From Streptomyces luteolus (GTDB lineage Bacteria; Actinomycetota; Actinomycetes; Streptomycetales; Streptomycetaceae), in contig NZ_JASCIS010000002.1 of assembly GCF_029968015.1 (NCBI RefSeq), positions 248,001-312,000 on the forward strand: a DNA stretch of 64,000 nt, written 5' to 3'. A program made the position numbers and the translations under genes. Numbering within the stretch: the stretch's first letter is position 1; each line of letters begins with the position of its first letter. The notes beneath the pieces were generated by a model, which was not told the origin of the DNA, did no database searches, and was given only the letters and a program-made list of their open reading frames with translations. Positions 45,226-53,976 of the stretch are shown one piece after another.

Positions 45226-45756
45226 ATGGCCAGTTCTTCCGCAGCAGCCGCACGCCGGCGCCGCGCCACCACCGGCCCTGCCCCCTCACTGAACGGTCCG
45301 GCGAGCGACATCCACCCCGTGCTGCGCCGGTCGACGGCCCCACCGGCCGCACTCGACCTGCTGGGCCAGGCCCGCACAGGACTCGACGAAGCGGTCACCC
45401 TGGAAACCCCCAACGAGCGCTACGCGGCCGCCCATCTGGCAGCCCTGCGCACCGCGGCGGCCGTTCTCGCGGCCCGCGGGCGCCCCGAGACGAACGCGCG
45501 CAAGCGACAGCGCATCAGGAGCGCCTGGGAAGTGCTCCCCGAGATAGCGCCCGAACTCACCGAGTGGAGCGCCCTGTTCGCCTCCGGTGCCCGCCGCCGA
45601 GCCCGCGCCGAGGCCGGCATCCAGGGCGCCGCGACCATCCGCGACGCCGACGACCTGCTGCGCGACGTGGCGATGTTCCTGCGCCTCGTCGAACGCATGC
45701 TGGTTCTCCAGCCCGCCCTGCCACAGCCCCGCCAGGACCACCCCGATGCCGGATGA
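45226..45756 (+). CDS. SAV_6107 family HEPN domain protein
   Basis: 176 aa. A low-complexity N-terminus (about 30 residues) precedes a helical HEPN-like domain (ALDLLGQARTGLDEAVTLET, then ERYAAAHLAALRTAAAVLA and RDADDLLRDVAMFLRLVERM). SAV_6107-type HEPN proteins occur at this chromosomal site in Streptomyces; function unknown. A classical HEPN RxxxxH nuclease motif is not obvious. The ATG at 45226 follows AGGAGGT. Confidence 0.9.
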   Translation: MASSSAAAARRRRATTGPAPSLNGPASDIHPVLRRSTAPPAALDLLGQARTGLDEAVTLETPNERYAAAHLAALRTAAAVLAARGRPETNARKRQRIRSAWEVLPEIAPELTEWSALFASGARRRARAEAGIQGAATIRDADDLLRDVAMFLRLVERMLVLQPALPQPRQDHPDAG

Positions 45757-46102
45757 GGGGCGCCCGGCGGCGCGGGGCCCGAGGGTGCACGCGATGAGAC
45801 CGGTGTCCGGAGGCGCACCCGATGAGACCGGTGTCCGGGGCGCACCTGATGAGACCGATGTCCGGGGCGCGCCCGATGAGACCGACGAGACCCACGCGGC
45901 CCATGAGACGCGGTCGTACGAGGAACGGGAGGCGGACGAGATGAACGGCCCGCGGGAGGCGGACGAGATGAACGGCCAGGCGATCCGGATGGACGGCCCG
46001 GCGATCTGGGTGAACGGCCCGGCGATCCGGGTTTACGGCCCGGCGATCCGGATCGAGGTGTGCGGCAGCCGCATCAGCCTGCGTGCCGGCAGAGCCCCGT
46101 AG
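45746..46102 (+). CDS. Repeat-built small ORF overlapping the HEPN gene
   Basis: 118 aa if the ATG at 45746 is used, which overlaps the HEPN stop region by 11 bases. The first part encodes GAPDET-type repeats (27-28 bp units from 45793, 45821, 45848, 45875). The second encodes four 7-residue units GPAIRVY/GPAIWVN (21-bp units from 45979, 46000, 46021, 46042), resembling a short beta-roll. No family is recognised. It may be a real variable protein or a chance reading of minisatellites. Confidence 0.4.
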   Translation: MPDEGRPAARGPRVHAMRPVSGGAPDETGVRGAPDETDVRGAPDETDETHAAHETRSYEEREADEMNGPREADEMNGQAIRMDGPAIWVNGPAIRVYGPAIRIEVCGSRISLRAGRAP

Positions 46103-46231
46103 GCAGATGACAGGAGAGCGGCCCGGAGGCAATAGGGTGGGACCACCTGCGCCTTGCGTCACGCGAGGCCGGGCGAGGTAACCATCGCTCCGCCACTGAA
46201 GAGGCGGTGCCGCGCCGAGGAGTCAACTGCC

Positions 46232-46993
46232 GTGTCGGACCCGATGCGCCCCCGCGCTTCTCTCCGTACCGCCGTGGTCTGGGAGGTCCTGAAGGACGCC
46301 CTGGACCGTCAGGCCAAGGCGACGGGACGGGAATCGCTCGACGTCCTGGACACCGGCGGCGGCAGTGGCAACTTCGCGGTACCCGTGGCCCGCCTCGGAC
46401 ACCGCGTCACCGTCGTCGACCCCAGCCCCAACGCCCTGTTCGCCCTGGAGCGCAGGGCCGCCGAGGCCGGGGTCGCCGACCAGGTGCGCGGCGTCCAGGG
46501 CGACGCGCACGGCCTGTTCGACGTCGTCGGCCGAGGCGACTACGACGTGGTGCTCTGCCACGGCGTCCTGGAGTACGTGGACGACGCGGCCGAAGGCGTG
46601 CGCAACGTCGTCGGCGCCCTGCGCGAGACCGGGACGCTCAGCCTGCTCGCGGCGGGTCTCGGCGGCGCCGTGCTCGCCAGGGCCCTCGCGGGCCACTTCA
46701 CGGAGGCCCGCGAAGCGCTCACCGACCCGGACGGCCGCTGGGGCGAGGGCGACCCCGTGCCGCGCCGCTTCACCGCCGAGCAGCTCACCGGCCTCGTCAC
46801 GGACTGCGGCCTGCGCATCGGCGCGGTGCACGGGGTACGGGTCTTCGCGGACCTCGTCCCGGGCGTCCTCGTCGACACCGAGCCGGGGGCCCTCGACGCC
46901 CTCCTTAAGCTCGAGGCCGCCGCCGCCGAACAGCCCGCGTTCCACTCGGTCGCCACTCAGCTGCACGTACTGGCCGAGAAGGGCGCCGCATAG
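46232..46993 (+). CDS. SAM-dependent methyltransferase
   Basis: 253 aa class I methyltransferase. SAM motif I is LDVLDTGGGSGNFAVPVAR, the acidic end of strand 2 is VTVVDPSPNAL, and motif IV is YDVVLCHGVLEYVDDAAEG. It resembles the CmoM/UbiE-like group; substrate unknown. The GTG at 46232 follows GAGGAG; ATG 46244 is an alternative. Confidence 0.9.
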   Translation: MSDPMRPRASLRTAVVWEVLKDALDRQAKATGRESLDVLDTGGGSGNFAVPVARLGHRVTVVDPSPNALFALERRAAEAGVADQVRGVQGDAHGLFDVVGRGDYDVVLCHGVLEYVDDAAEGVRNVVGALRETGTLSLLAAGLGGAVLARALAGHFTEAREALTDPDGRWGEGDPVPRRFTAEQLTGLVTDCGLRIGAVHGVRVFADLVPGVLVDTEPGALDALLKLEAAAAEQPAFHSVATQLHVLAEKGAA

Positions 46994-47392
46994 CATCGCC
47001 GGATTTCGGCGCCGCGTTTTCGCCGCCGGATCCCGCCGCCGGATTTCGGTGCCGGATCCGGGTGCCGGAGCGAGGCGCCGGACCGCCCGGTGGTGCCCAC
47101 CGTCCGTGTGCGGCCTCCCCGAAACGCGAACTGCGGCGCTGATCAGCACCGCAGCCGCACATGGAGTACGCCACAGGACCCCCGATCGGGCGCTTCGCCC
47201 CGTATGATCGAGGGACACCGTCCGGCATGACGGATCGGCCGCTGGGGAATGCACGTTTCACCATGGCCGGACCTCCATGACGGGCCCGGAAGGCGAATTG
47301 GCGTAGAGGGGCGGGTTTCACGGGGGCGATTCCCTGCCTATCCTGAAGGGGACCCCCGGTCGCCCCGGCGACTGCACGATGAGGAGGACTCC
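46994..47392. other. Gap before the DUF3040 gene
   Basis: No gene seen. 46996-47075 contains short degenerate repeats of GCCGGATTTCGG/GCCGGATC. A TATCCT box near 47339 may be the -10 of the DUF3040 gene. Confidence 0.5.
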
Positions 47393-47794
47393 GTGCCGCT
47401 CTCGGAGCACGAGCAGCGAATGCTCGAGCAAATGGAGCGAGCGCTGTACGCCGAAGATCCCAAGTTCGCGACAGCGCTTGAGGGAAGCGGGCTGCGTACA
47501 CACACCCGTCGACGGGTCTACCAGGCAGTTGCCGGCTTCCTGGTGGGTATCGCGCTCCTCATGACCGGCATGGTCGCGCAGCAGATCTGGATCAGCGTCG
47601 TGGGCTTCCTCGTGATGCTCGGCTGCGCCGTTCTCGCTGTGACCGGATGGCGCAAGGCACCCAAGCCGGGGGAGCAGGCCGCTCCCGGTGCGGCACCTGG
47701 TCAGACCACTCGCCGTCAGGGCAAACAGCGCCGCTCGATGATGGACCGGATCGAGCAGCGATGGCAGCGTCGTCGAGACGAAGAAGGCCGCTGA
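47393..47794 (+). CDS. DUF3040 membrane protein
   Basis: 133 aa. The N-terminus LSEHEQRMLEQMERALYAED is the DUF3040 hallmark. Two adjacent membrane helices (residues about 45-85) and a basic tail (GKQRRSMMDRIEQRWQRRRD) follow. The family sits near the dcw cluster in actinobacteria, and its function is unknown. The GTG at 47393 follows GAGGAGG. Confidence 0.93.
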   Translation: MPLSEHEQRMLEQMERALYAEDPKFATALEGSGLRTHTRRRVYQAVAGFLVGIALLMTGMVAQQIWISVVGFLVMLGCAVLAVTGWRKAPKPGEQAAPGAAPGQTTRRQGKQRRSMMDRIEQRWQRRRDEEGR

Positions 47795-48130
47795 GCAGAA
47801 GAAGGTAGCTGAGCGAAGAAGGCCGCTGAGCCGCACCGACTCGGCGGCTCGTTGTGTCCCTGCGGACACGACACACAGAGACATACCGGTTCGGCAGAGG
47901 GGTGCACGCCTTGCGAGTGCACCCCTTTCGCATGTCCGGCTCGGATGGCGCGGCAACCACCCCTGGGCTGTGCGGAGTGCGTACGGCCTGAACGCGCGGC
48001 CTTCGTACGGCCTGAAGGTGCGACCTGCGTACGGCCTGAACGCGCGGCCTTCGTACGGCCTGAACGCGCGGCGTTCATACGGCCTGAGGAGGAGGAATCC
48101 CAGCCCGGGGCTCCTCCTCCTGATCCTCGA
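47795..48130. other. Gap with 24-bp tandem repeat, five copies
   Basis: TACGGCCTGA starts at 47982, 48006, 48030, 48054 and 48078, an exact 24-bp period. The gap lies between convergent genes, and no gene is seen. Confidence 0.9.
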
Positions 48131-50596
48131 TCAGCCCTGCTGTCGCCCCGGTCGGCGCACCGCCGCGGACCAGCGGTCCAGTCGGCTCTCGCCCCGGCCG
48201 TTCACCAGCAGGCGCCGGGTCAGCGCCCGCCGACGGGCCGAGAACGCCCAGGCCACACGGACAGCCGAGCGCGGGGCCAGGAGCGCCCGGAGCCGGCTGG
48301 CCCGGCTCAGGCCCGTACGGAGACCGGACCGCAGCCGCTGCACGTCCTCCGCCAGGCCCGTCGCCGTACGCGGATGCGGCGCGTACAGCACCTGCTCCAC
48401 CGCCGCGGCCAGCCGATGGACCGCCGCCGCGGGCTCCGCCTCCAGATGCCCGACGCGGACGATGCGCTCCGCCGCCTTCCGCGGCGTCAGCGACTCGTCC
48501 GGCAGGATGCCGTAGTCCCAGGCCAGGTCCGTCACCTCGCGCCAGACCGCCAAGGTCCGCGCCGCCGCATCAGCCTCCGTACGCCCGCCTGAGCCGAGGC
48601 GTGCCGTACGCCCGCCTGAGCCGAGGCGTGCCGTACGCACCCGGGTTCGCCACAGCCACGGCACCAGGGGCAGCCCCAGAACAAGCAGCGCCCCCAGCAC
48701 CACCGCCACGACCGACCAGAGCGGCGGGCCGTCGTCACCGCCACCGGCGCCGCCCTGGGCCTGCGCCGCGCCGCACTCGCCGAGCCGCTGCTGGTCCCGG
48801 GCGCAGCTCTCCGACGGCCCGGCCGACGGGTCCTCGGACGGGGTGTCCGACGCCGAGGGCGCAGGCGCCGCGCTGCCGCTGGCCTCCGGGGCGGGGGCGT
48901 CCTGCCGGGTGTACTCCGGCGTGGAGCCACGCGTCGGCGTCGGCTCGAAACGGGTCCAGCCGACCCCCTCGAAGTACAGCTCGGGCCAGGCGTGCGCATC
49001 GCGCAGGCCGACCGACATCGAGCCGTCGGACTGCGGAGCGCCCGGTGTGAAGCCCACGGCCACCCGCGCCGGTATACCGAGCGTGCGGGCCATGGCCGCC
49101 ATCGAGAAGGAGAAGTGGACGCAGAAGCCCTCCTTCTGCTTCAGGAACCGGCTGATCGCCGCTGCCCCGCTGCCCGCCTGCACCTCCGTGTCGTACGTGA
49201 AGCCGCCCTCGGACGTGAACCAGTCCTGGAGCCGCACCGCGCGCTCGTAGTCGTTCGACGCGCCCCGTGTCACCCTGCGCGCCGTCGCCGAGACGTCCGC
49301 GGGCAGCGAGTCCGGTACGGAGGTGAACTCGCGCGCGAGCGTCGCGTCCGGCGGTGGGGCCGCGGCCAGTTGGCCGGCCGTGGGCTGGACGACGAGGCTC
49401 TTCACCTCGTACTGCCTGCCGCCGGTGTTCTGGCCGCGGTCGCCGACGAGCGTGCGGCCCACCGGCTCGTACCGCCAGCGGCCCTCGATGCTGACCTGCG
49501 TCGCCGGGAAGGGCATCGGCAGCCAGTTCTGCTTGTACCAGTCGGCCGCCGAGATGTTCGTCTGCACCTCGGTCGTGCTCACCTCGGAGCTCAGGCCGCC
49601 CGGCACCGGGAAGCGGTCGGGCACGTCCGTGATGGCGCGCTCGGCGGGCTTCCAGGACGTGCCGTCGAACTGGTCGAGGGCCACGATCCGCAGGTACATG
49701 TCCTGCGTCTGCTCGGAGTTCGTGCGGTACGAGATGACCTCGCGGTCGTTCGGCTGGTTCAGGCTGTTCTGCAGCGAGACCAGGGGGTTCACCGCGGAGA
49801 TCGTGCCGCCGCCGGGGCCCGTGCCGCCGGAGCCGCCCGTCGGGTCGAGCAGGCCGCCGTCCAGGGCGGGCAGGGCCGCGGGCACCGCCAGGGCGATACC
49901 GAGCGCGACCACGCCGATGCGCCGCCCCGTACGGACCGGGGCCACCGGGCCCGTGCCGCTCGGCTCCAGGCTCGACGAGAGCCCGCTCGGCCTGCGGGCC
50001 GCGCCGCCGAACACCCGGCCCCAACGGGACAGCCGGTCCCGCCCCTCCGCCAGGAGCATCAGCAGATAGCCCGCGGCGGCCAGGACGAACCAGACCCAGG
50101 CCGCGCCGCCGTCCGAGAGTCCCGCCGCGACCGAGTACAGCGCGAGCAGCGGCAGCCCGGCCGGGGCAGCGCTGCGGAACGTCACCGCCAGCGCGTCCAC
50201 CGCGAGGCCGATCACCAGGACCCCGCCGACCAGCATCAGCCGGATGCCGTCGGAGAGCGGTGCCGGGATCGCGTACTGCCCCACGTCCTGGGCGCCGGCC
50301 TGCAGCAGCGCGGCGAAGCGGTCGAAGGCGTCGGGTCCCGGCAGGAACCCGGCGATCGCCTGGCCGCTCGCGAAGACCACCGTGAGCAGCAGCAACGACA
50401 CCACGGCCTGGGCGAGCACGGTCAGCGGCCGGGCCAGCGGCACCCGGCGGGCGAGCGCGCCCGTGCCCGACTGCAGGGCGAGCAGAACGGCCGCTTGCAG
50501 GAGCCAGTTGATCGACATGACCAGCGGCAGCAGCGCACAGGCCGCGAGCAGCGTGGCCGCCGTGGCACACAGGGCGAGCCGCGTGCGTCCGCTCAT
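48131..50596 (-). CDS. Transglutaminase-like membrane protein (TgpA/DUF3488 type)
   Basis: 821 aa. Six or so N-terminal membrane helices (residues about 5-230) precede an extracytoplasmic transglutaminase core with the Cys-His-Asp plan: KEGFCVHFSFSMAAMART, LRDAHAWPELYF and WTRFEPTP. A Pro/Ser linker, one more helix (VVAVVLGALLVLGLPLVPWL) and a cytoplasmic DUF4129-like tail follow. Family members cluster with MoxR and DUF58, as here. The ATG at 50596 overlaps the TGA of a mini-ORF. A GSGGRTARL duplication is visible in the tail. Confidence 0.93.
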   Translation of the reverse strand: MSGRTRLALCATAATLLAACALLPLVMSINWLLQAAVLLALQSGTGALARRVPLARPLTVLAQAVVSLLLLTVVFASGQAIAGFLPGPDAFDRFAALLQAGAQDVGQYAIPAPLSDGIRLMLVGGVLVIGLAVDALAVTFRSAAPAGLPLLALYSVAAGLSDGGAAWVWFVLAAAGYLLMLLAEGRDRLSRWGRVFGGAARRPSGLSSSLEPSGTGPVAPVRTGRRIGVVALGIALAVPAALPALDGGLLDPTGGSGGTGPGGGTISAVNPLVSLQNSLNQPNDREVISYRTNSEQTQDMYLRIVALDQFDGTSWKPAERAITDVPDRFPVPGGLSSEVSTTEVQTNISAADWYKQNWLPMPFPATQVSIEGRWRYEPVGRTLVGDRGQNTGGRQYEVKSLVVQPTAGQLAAAPPPDATLAREFTSVPDSLPADVSATARRVTRGASNDYERAVRLQDWFTSEGGFTYDTEVQAGSGAAAISRFLKQKEGFCVHFSFSMAAMARTLGIPARVAVGFTPGAPQSDGSMSVGLRDAHAWPELYFEGVGWTRFEPTPTRGSTPEYTRQDAPAPEASGSAAPAPSASDTPSEDPSAGPSESCARDQQRLGECGAAQAQGGAGGGDDGPPLWSVVAVVLGALLVLGLPLVPWLWRTRVRTARLGSGGRTARLGSGGRTEADAAARTLAVWREVTDLAWDYGILPDESLTPRKAAERIVRVGHLEAEPAAAVHRLAAAVEQVLYAPHPRTATGLAEDVQRLRSGLRTGLSRASRLRALLAPRSAVRVAWAFSARRRALTRRLLVNGRGESRLDRWSAAVRRPGRQQG

Positions 50597-50757
50597 GACC
50601 GGCCTCCCGTCGTCGTGGCTGCGCTGGTGCGGTGGTGGTCTGCTTCCTGCCGGTGGTGGGGCAGGTACGTGTGGGGTGGCGGGCCGACGGTTGTCGTGTG
50701 CGGTGGCCGGGTGCGGGCCTCGAAGGCATGCGGGAGGCGGCGGGTGCGTCCACTCAT
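50593..50757 (-). CDS. Mini-ORF b in the DUF58-transglutaminase junction array
   Basis: 54 aa. It begins MSGRTRRLPHAFEARTRP and ends TSAATTTGGRS. Its ATG overlaps the TGA of mini-ORF a (50757-50754), and its TGA overlaps the transglutaminase ATG (50596-50593). Its head resembles the transglutaminase start (MSGRTRLAL) and its tail resembles the DUF58 end (TTTGGWS), so it is a duplicated junction. If translated it could relay coupling. No independent function is claimed. Confidence 0.55.
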   Translation of the reverse strand: MSGRTRRLPHAFEARTRPPHTTTVGPPPHTYLPHHRQEADHHRTSAATTTGGRS

Positions 50758-50978
50758 GACCGGCCTCCCGTCGTCGTGGCTGCGCTGGTGCCGTGGTGGT
50801 CTGCTTCTTGCCGGTGGTGGGGCAGGTACGTGTGGAGTGGGGGGCCGACGGTTGTCGTGTGCGGTTGCCGGGTGCGGGCCTCGAAGGCATGCGGGAGTGG
50901 CGGGCCGACGGTTGTCGTGTGCGGCCGCCGGGTGCGGGCCTCGACGGCATGCGGGAGGCGGCAGGTGCGTCGGCTCAT
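50754..50978 (-). CDS. Mini-ORF a in the DUF58-transglutaminase junction array
   Basis: 74 aa. It begins MSRRTCRLPHAVEARTRR, contains an internal duplication (HTTTVGPPL twice) and ends TSAATTTGGRS. Its ATG overlaps the DUF58 TGA (50978-50975) and its TGA overlaps the ATG of mini-ORF b. It is a product of tandem duplication of the original ATGA junction. Whether the peptide exists or serves only translational coupling is unknown. Confidence 0.55.
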   Translation of the reverse strand: MSRRTCRLPHAVEARTRRPHTTTVGPPLPHAFEARTRQPHTTTVGPPLHTYLPHHRQEADHHGTSAATTTGGRS

Positions 50979-52357
50979 GACCAGCCTCCCGTCGTCGTGC
51001 CGGTGGTGGGGGCCGTGCCCGCGCCGGTGCGGTGGTGGTCTGCTGCTCGCCAGAGTTGGGGCAGGTCCGCGCCGGGGGGCACCCCCACGGCTGTCCAGCC
51101 CGCCTCGCGCAGCCGGCGCAGGCACTCCTCCAGCTGCCCTGACGGACCGCCGCCCGGCGCGCGGGTCCACGCCCGGTTGTCGAGGACGAACGCGACGGCC
51201 GCGCCGCTGCGCTGCCGCATCCGTGCGGCCACGGCGGTCTGCGCCTCGTCCAGGTCGCCGAGGAAGGCGATGAGCAGGCCTTCGTTCCCGCTGCGCAGCA
51301 CCTCGTACGCGCGCGCCAGGTCCGCGCTGTCCGAGTGGTCGACGACGGCGAGGGTGTCCATCATCAGCCCAGCGGCGTCGGCCGACTCCTGGCCGCCGAC
51401 CGCGAAGCCGTCGGGGCCCTCGCCCGGCACGGAAGCCCCGGTGTCGGTCAGCAGGCGGACGCCGTAGCCGCGTTCGAGCATGTGCACCACGGCGGAGGCC
51501 GCGCCCGAGACCGCCCACTCGAAGGCCGAGTCGGGTCCGGCACCCTCGTGGGCCACCCGGCGGGTGTCGAGCAGCACCGTGCAGCGGGCGCGCTGCGGCT
51601 GCTCCTCGCGGCGCACCATCAACTCGCCGTACCGCGCGGTGGAGCGCCAGTGGACGCGGCGCAGGTCGTCGCCGTACCGGTACCCGCGCGGGATCACGTC
51701 GTCCTCACCCGCAAGGGCGAGCGCGCGCCGGCGGCCGTCGCCGTACCCCGCGGCCTCGCCGGAGAGCCGGACCGCGGGCAGCGGGGTCACGCGCGGGATC
51801 ACGGTCAGCGTGTCGTACGCACTGAAGGAGCGGGTCAGCTCGCACATGCCGAACGGGTCGGACAGGCGCAGCTGGAGCGGGCCGAGGGGATAGCGTCCGC
51901 GCAGGTCGGAGCGGACGCGGTAGGAGACCTCGCGGCGGCCGCCCGCCTCCACCCGGTCGAGCACGAACCGGGGCCGCGGGCCCAGCACATAGGGCACGCG
52001 GTCCTGCAGCATCAGCAGGCCGGTGGGCAGCCGCGACACGTTGTCCATCCGCAGGTGCACCCGGGACTCGGAGCCCGCGGGCACGCGCGCGGGGGAGAGG
52101 CGCCGGGACGCCGCGACGCGGTAGCGCGTGCGGTACAGCACGAGCGTGCAGATCAGCGGCAGCACGGCGAGCAGCAGCCCGACGCGCAGCAGGTCGCTCT
52201 GCCCGAGGACGTACGCACACCCGGCCGCGGCGATGCCCGCGGCGAGGAAGGAACGGCCGCGGGTGGTCAGCCCCGCGAACGCGGTACGCAGCGTGCCCCG
52301 GTCCTCGTCCGCGTCCGCCGGACCGGTCTGCGGCGACGGCCCCCCGACCGCCATCAC
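50975..52357 (-). CDS. DUF58 domain protein
   Basis: 460 aa. Two membrane helices near residues 35-70, then the DUF58 domain with DDVIPRGYRYGDDLRRVHWR, STARYGELMVRREEQP and a vWA-like part (CTVLLDTRRVAHEG, LLIAFLGDLDEAQ). It acts with MoxR ATPases at the membrane in an unknown, possibly chaperone-like, role. The GTG at 52357 overlaps the MoxR TGA; ATG 52354 is also possible. The C-terminal residues derive from the repeated junction. Confidence 0.93.
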   Translation of the reverse strand: MMAVGGPSPQTGPADADEDRGTLRTAFAGLTTRGRSFLAAGIAAAGCAYVLGQSDLLRVGLLLAVLPLICTLVLYRTRYRVAASRRLSPARVPAGSESRVHLRMDNVSRLPTGLLMLQDRVPYVLGPRPRFVLDRVEAGGRREVSYRVRSDLRGRYPLGPLQLRLSDPFGMCELTRSFSAYDTLTVIPRVTPLPAVRLSGEAAGYGDGRRRALALAGEDDVIPRGYRYGDDLRRVHWRSTARYGELMVRREEQPQRARCTVLLDTRRVAHEGAGPDSAFEWAVSGAASAVVHMLERGYGVRLLTDTGASVPGEGPDGFAVGGQESADAAGLMMDTLAVVDHSDSADLARAYEVLRSGNEGLLIAFLGDLDEAQTAVAARMRQRSGAAVAFVLDNRAWTRAPGGGPSGQLEECLRRLREAGWTAVGVPPGADLPQLWRAADHHRTGAGTAPTTGTTTGGWS

Positions 52358-53436
52358 AGCCGCCGGGCGCCGGGCGGCTGCTGGCCGTAGGCGTTGGCAC
52401 CCGGCAGCCGGCCCGGGTACCCGGAGGACGGCGCGGGGGCGGCGGGCACCGGCGTGCGCTGCAGGATCTCCAGGACGACCTGCTCGGCCGTGCGCCGGTT
52501 CAACTGGGCCTGGGCCGTGGGCAGCAGGCGGTGCGCGAGGACGGGGACGGCGAGGGACTGGAGGTCGTCCGGCAGCGCGTACTCCCGGCCGCTCAGGGCG
52601 GCGGCGGCCTTCGCGGCGCGCAGCAGGTGCAGCGTGGCGCGCGGCGATGCACCGAGGCGGAGGTCGGGGTGCGTGCGCGTCGCGGCGACCAGGTCGACGG
52701 CGTAGCGCCGCACCGGGTCGGCGACGTGCACCGTGCGCACCGCCTCGATCAGCTTCACGATGTCGTGGGCGTGCGCCACCGGCTGGAGGTCGTCCAGGGG
52801 CGAGACCGCGCCGTGCACGTCCAGCATCTGCAGCTCGGCCTCGGGGCTCGGGTACCCGATGGAGACGCGGGCCATGAAGCGGTCCCGCTGGGCCTCGGGG
52901 AGCGGGTACGTGCCCTCCATCTCGACCGGGTTCTGCGTGGCCACGACCATGAACGGGTCGGGCAGCTCGTAGCTCTTCCCGTCGATCGTGACCTGGCGCT
53001 CCTCCATGGACTCCAGGAGCGCGGACTGGGTCTTGGGCGAGGCGCGGTTGATCTCGTCGCCGATGACGATCTGCGCGAAGATCGCGCCCGGCTTGAACTC
53101 GAAGTCCCGCTCCTGCTGGTCGAAGATCGACACCCCGGTGATGTCCGAGGGCAGCAGGTCGGGCGTGAACTGGATGCGGCGCACCGAGCAGTCGATGGAC
53201 CGCGCGAGGGTCTTGGCGAGCATGGTCTTGCCCACGCCCGGGACGTCCTCGATCAGCAGGTGCCCCTCGGCGAGGAGCACGGTCAGCGAGAGCCGTACGA
53301 CCTCCGGCTTGCCCTCGATCACACCCTCCACCGACCTGCGGACCCGCTCCGCGGTGGCGGTCAGATCCTCCCCCACCCTCGACTTCGCTCGGGCGGGGGC
53401 ACCCCCATGGCTCGCTCGATCTTCATAGGTCGTCAC
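52354..53436 (-). CDS. MoxR family AAA+ ATPase
   Basis: 360 aa. Walker A LIEDVPGVGKTMLAKTLA, Walker B IVIGDEINRASPKTQ, sensor-1 VVATQNPVEMEGTYPLPEAQ and the arginine region DRFMARVSIGYP are all intact. MoxR ATPases act as chaperones for partner complexes and are encoded with DUF58 proteins. The GTG at 53436 heads the operon. Residues 8-22 (SHGGAPARAKSRVGE) come from an intergenic-type GC repeat that seems to have been inserted in frame. Confidence 0.95.
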   Translation of the reverse strand: MTTYEDRASHGGAPARAKSRVGEDLTATAERVRRSVEGVIEGKPEVVRLSLTVLLAEGHLLIEDVPGVGKTMLAKTLARSIDCSVRRIQFTPDLLPSDITGVSIFDQQERDFEFKPGAIFAQIVIGDEINRASPKTQSALLESMEERQVTIDGKSYELPDPFMVVATQNPVEMEGTYPLPEAQRDRFMARVSIGYPSPEAELQMLDVHGAVSPLDDLQPVAHAHDIVKLIEAVRTVHVADPVRRYAVDLVAATRTHPDLRLGASPRATLHLLRAAKAAAALSGREYALPDDLQSLAVPVLAHRLLPTAQAQLNRRTAEQVVLEILQRTPVPAAPAPSSGYPGRLPGANAYGQQPPGARRL

Positions 53437-53976
53437 CCGGCCCTCCTCGGCCCGTCCGCAAGGCCGGTGTCTCGGTGCGACACGGCCCTCCCCGAATTAC
53501 GGCACCGTTCGCGAAAGCCTCCGCGGGATGCCACACACGCATTCTTGTTGGCGTTACCGGGTCGTGTCACTCGGCTGTGGATAACTGGCGGCGATATGTC
53601 AGAGCTTGGGGCTCTTTGGGAGATGAGTACGGCTGATTTCCCCTCAGGAGCCCGCCCGCGCGGGGCGCGTCCGTACGGGTGAGAAGGCCCCCGCAGGGCT
53701 CTCGTACGACGCGCACAGCGCGCGCGTGGCCGGAGATTGACCGCGGGACGGCGTGGACTAAAGTGACGCGAAGCGGGAGGCGGAACACCCTCCCTGCTGG
53801 ACTGGTTTCCCGGAGATTCCTTCCGAATTTCCCGCGCGCGGTGCGCACGCAAGGCTCGGCCTCCTCCCGCTCCCGGTCGGCTGACGCCCCTTCCCCGGCG
53901 CCAGGCGGGCCGTTCCCCTTCGAGCGGGCGGGGACCCGGCAGTGCGTGCGGCCGCCGCTCTACTTGAGAGGGTGCA
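53437..53976. other. Divergent promoter region between moxR and rsmH
   Basis: The sequence is AT-richer than its surroundings at 53530-53640. It contains a DnaA-box-like TGTGGATAA (53576-53584). A short reading from ATG 53596 to TGA 53682 (28 codons, MSELGALWEMSTADF at the head) could be a leader peptide but has poor codon bias. No mraZ gene is present. Confidence 0.45.

Larger units (their letters stand above)
50583..50990. repeat. Tandemly duplicated ATGA gene junction, three copies
   Basis: The junction CTCATGACCGGCCTCCCGTC (plus strand) recurs at about 50592, 50753 and, with changes, 50974. Each copy is followed by similar sequence through GGTGGTGGTCTGCT, CGACGGTTGTCGTGTGCGG and GCATGCGGGAGGCGGC. 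Unit lengths are about 161 and 221 bp; the longer contains an extra internal duplication of about 57-60 bp. Confidence 0.93.
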
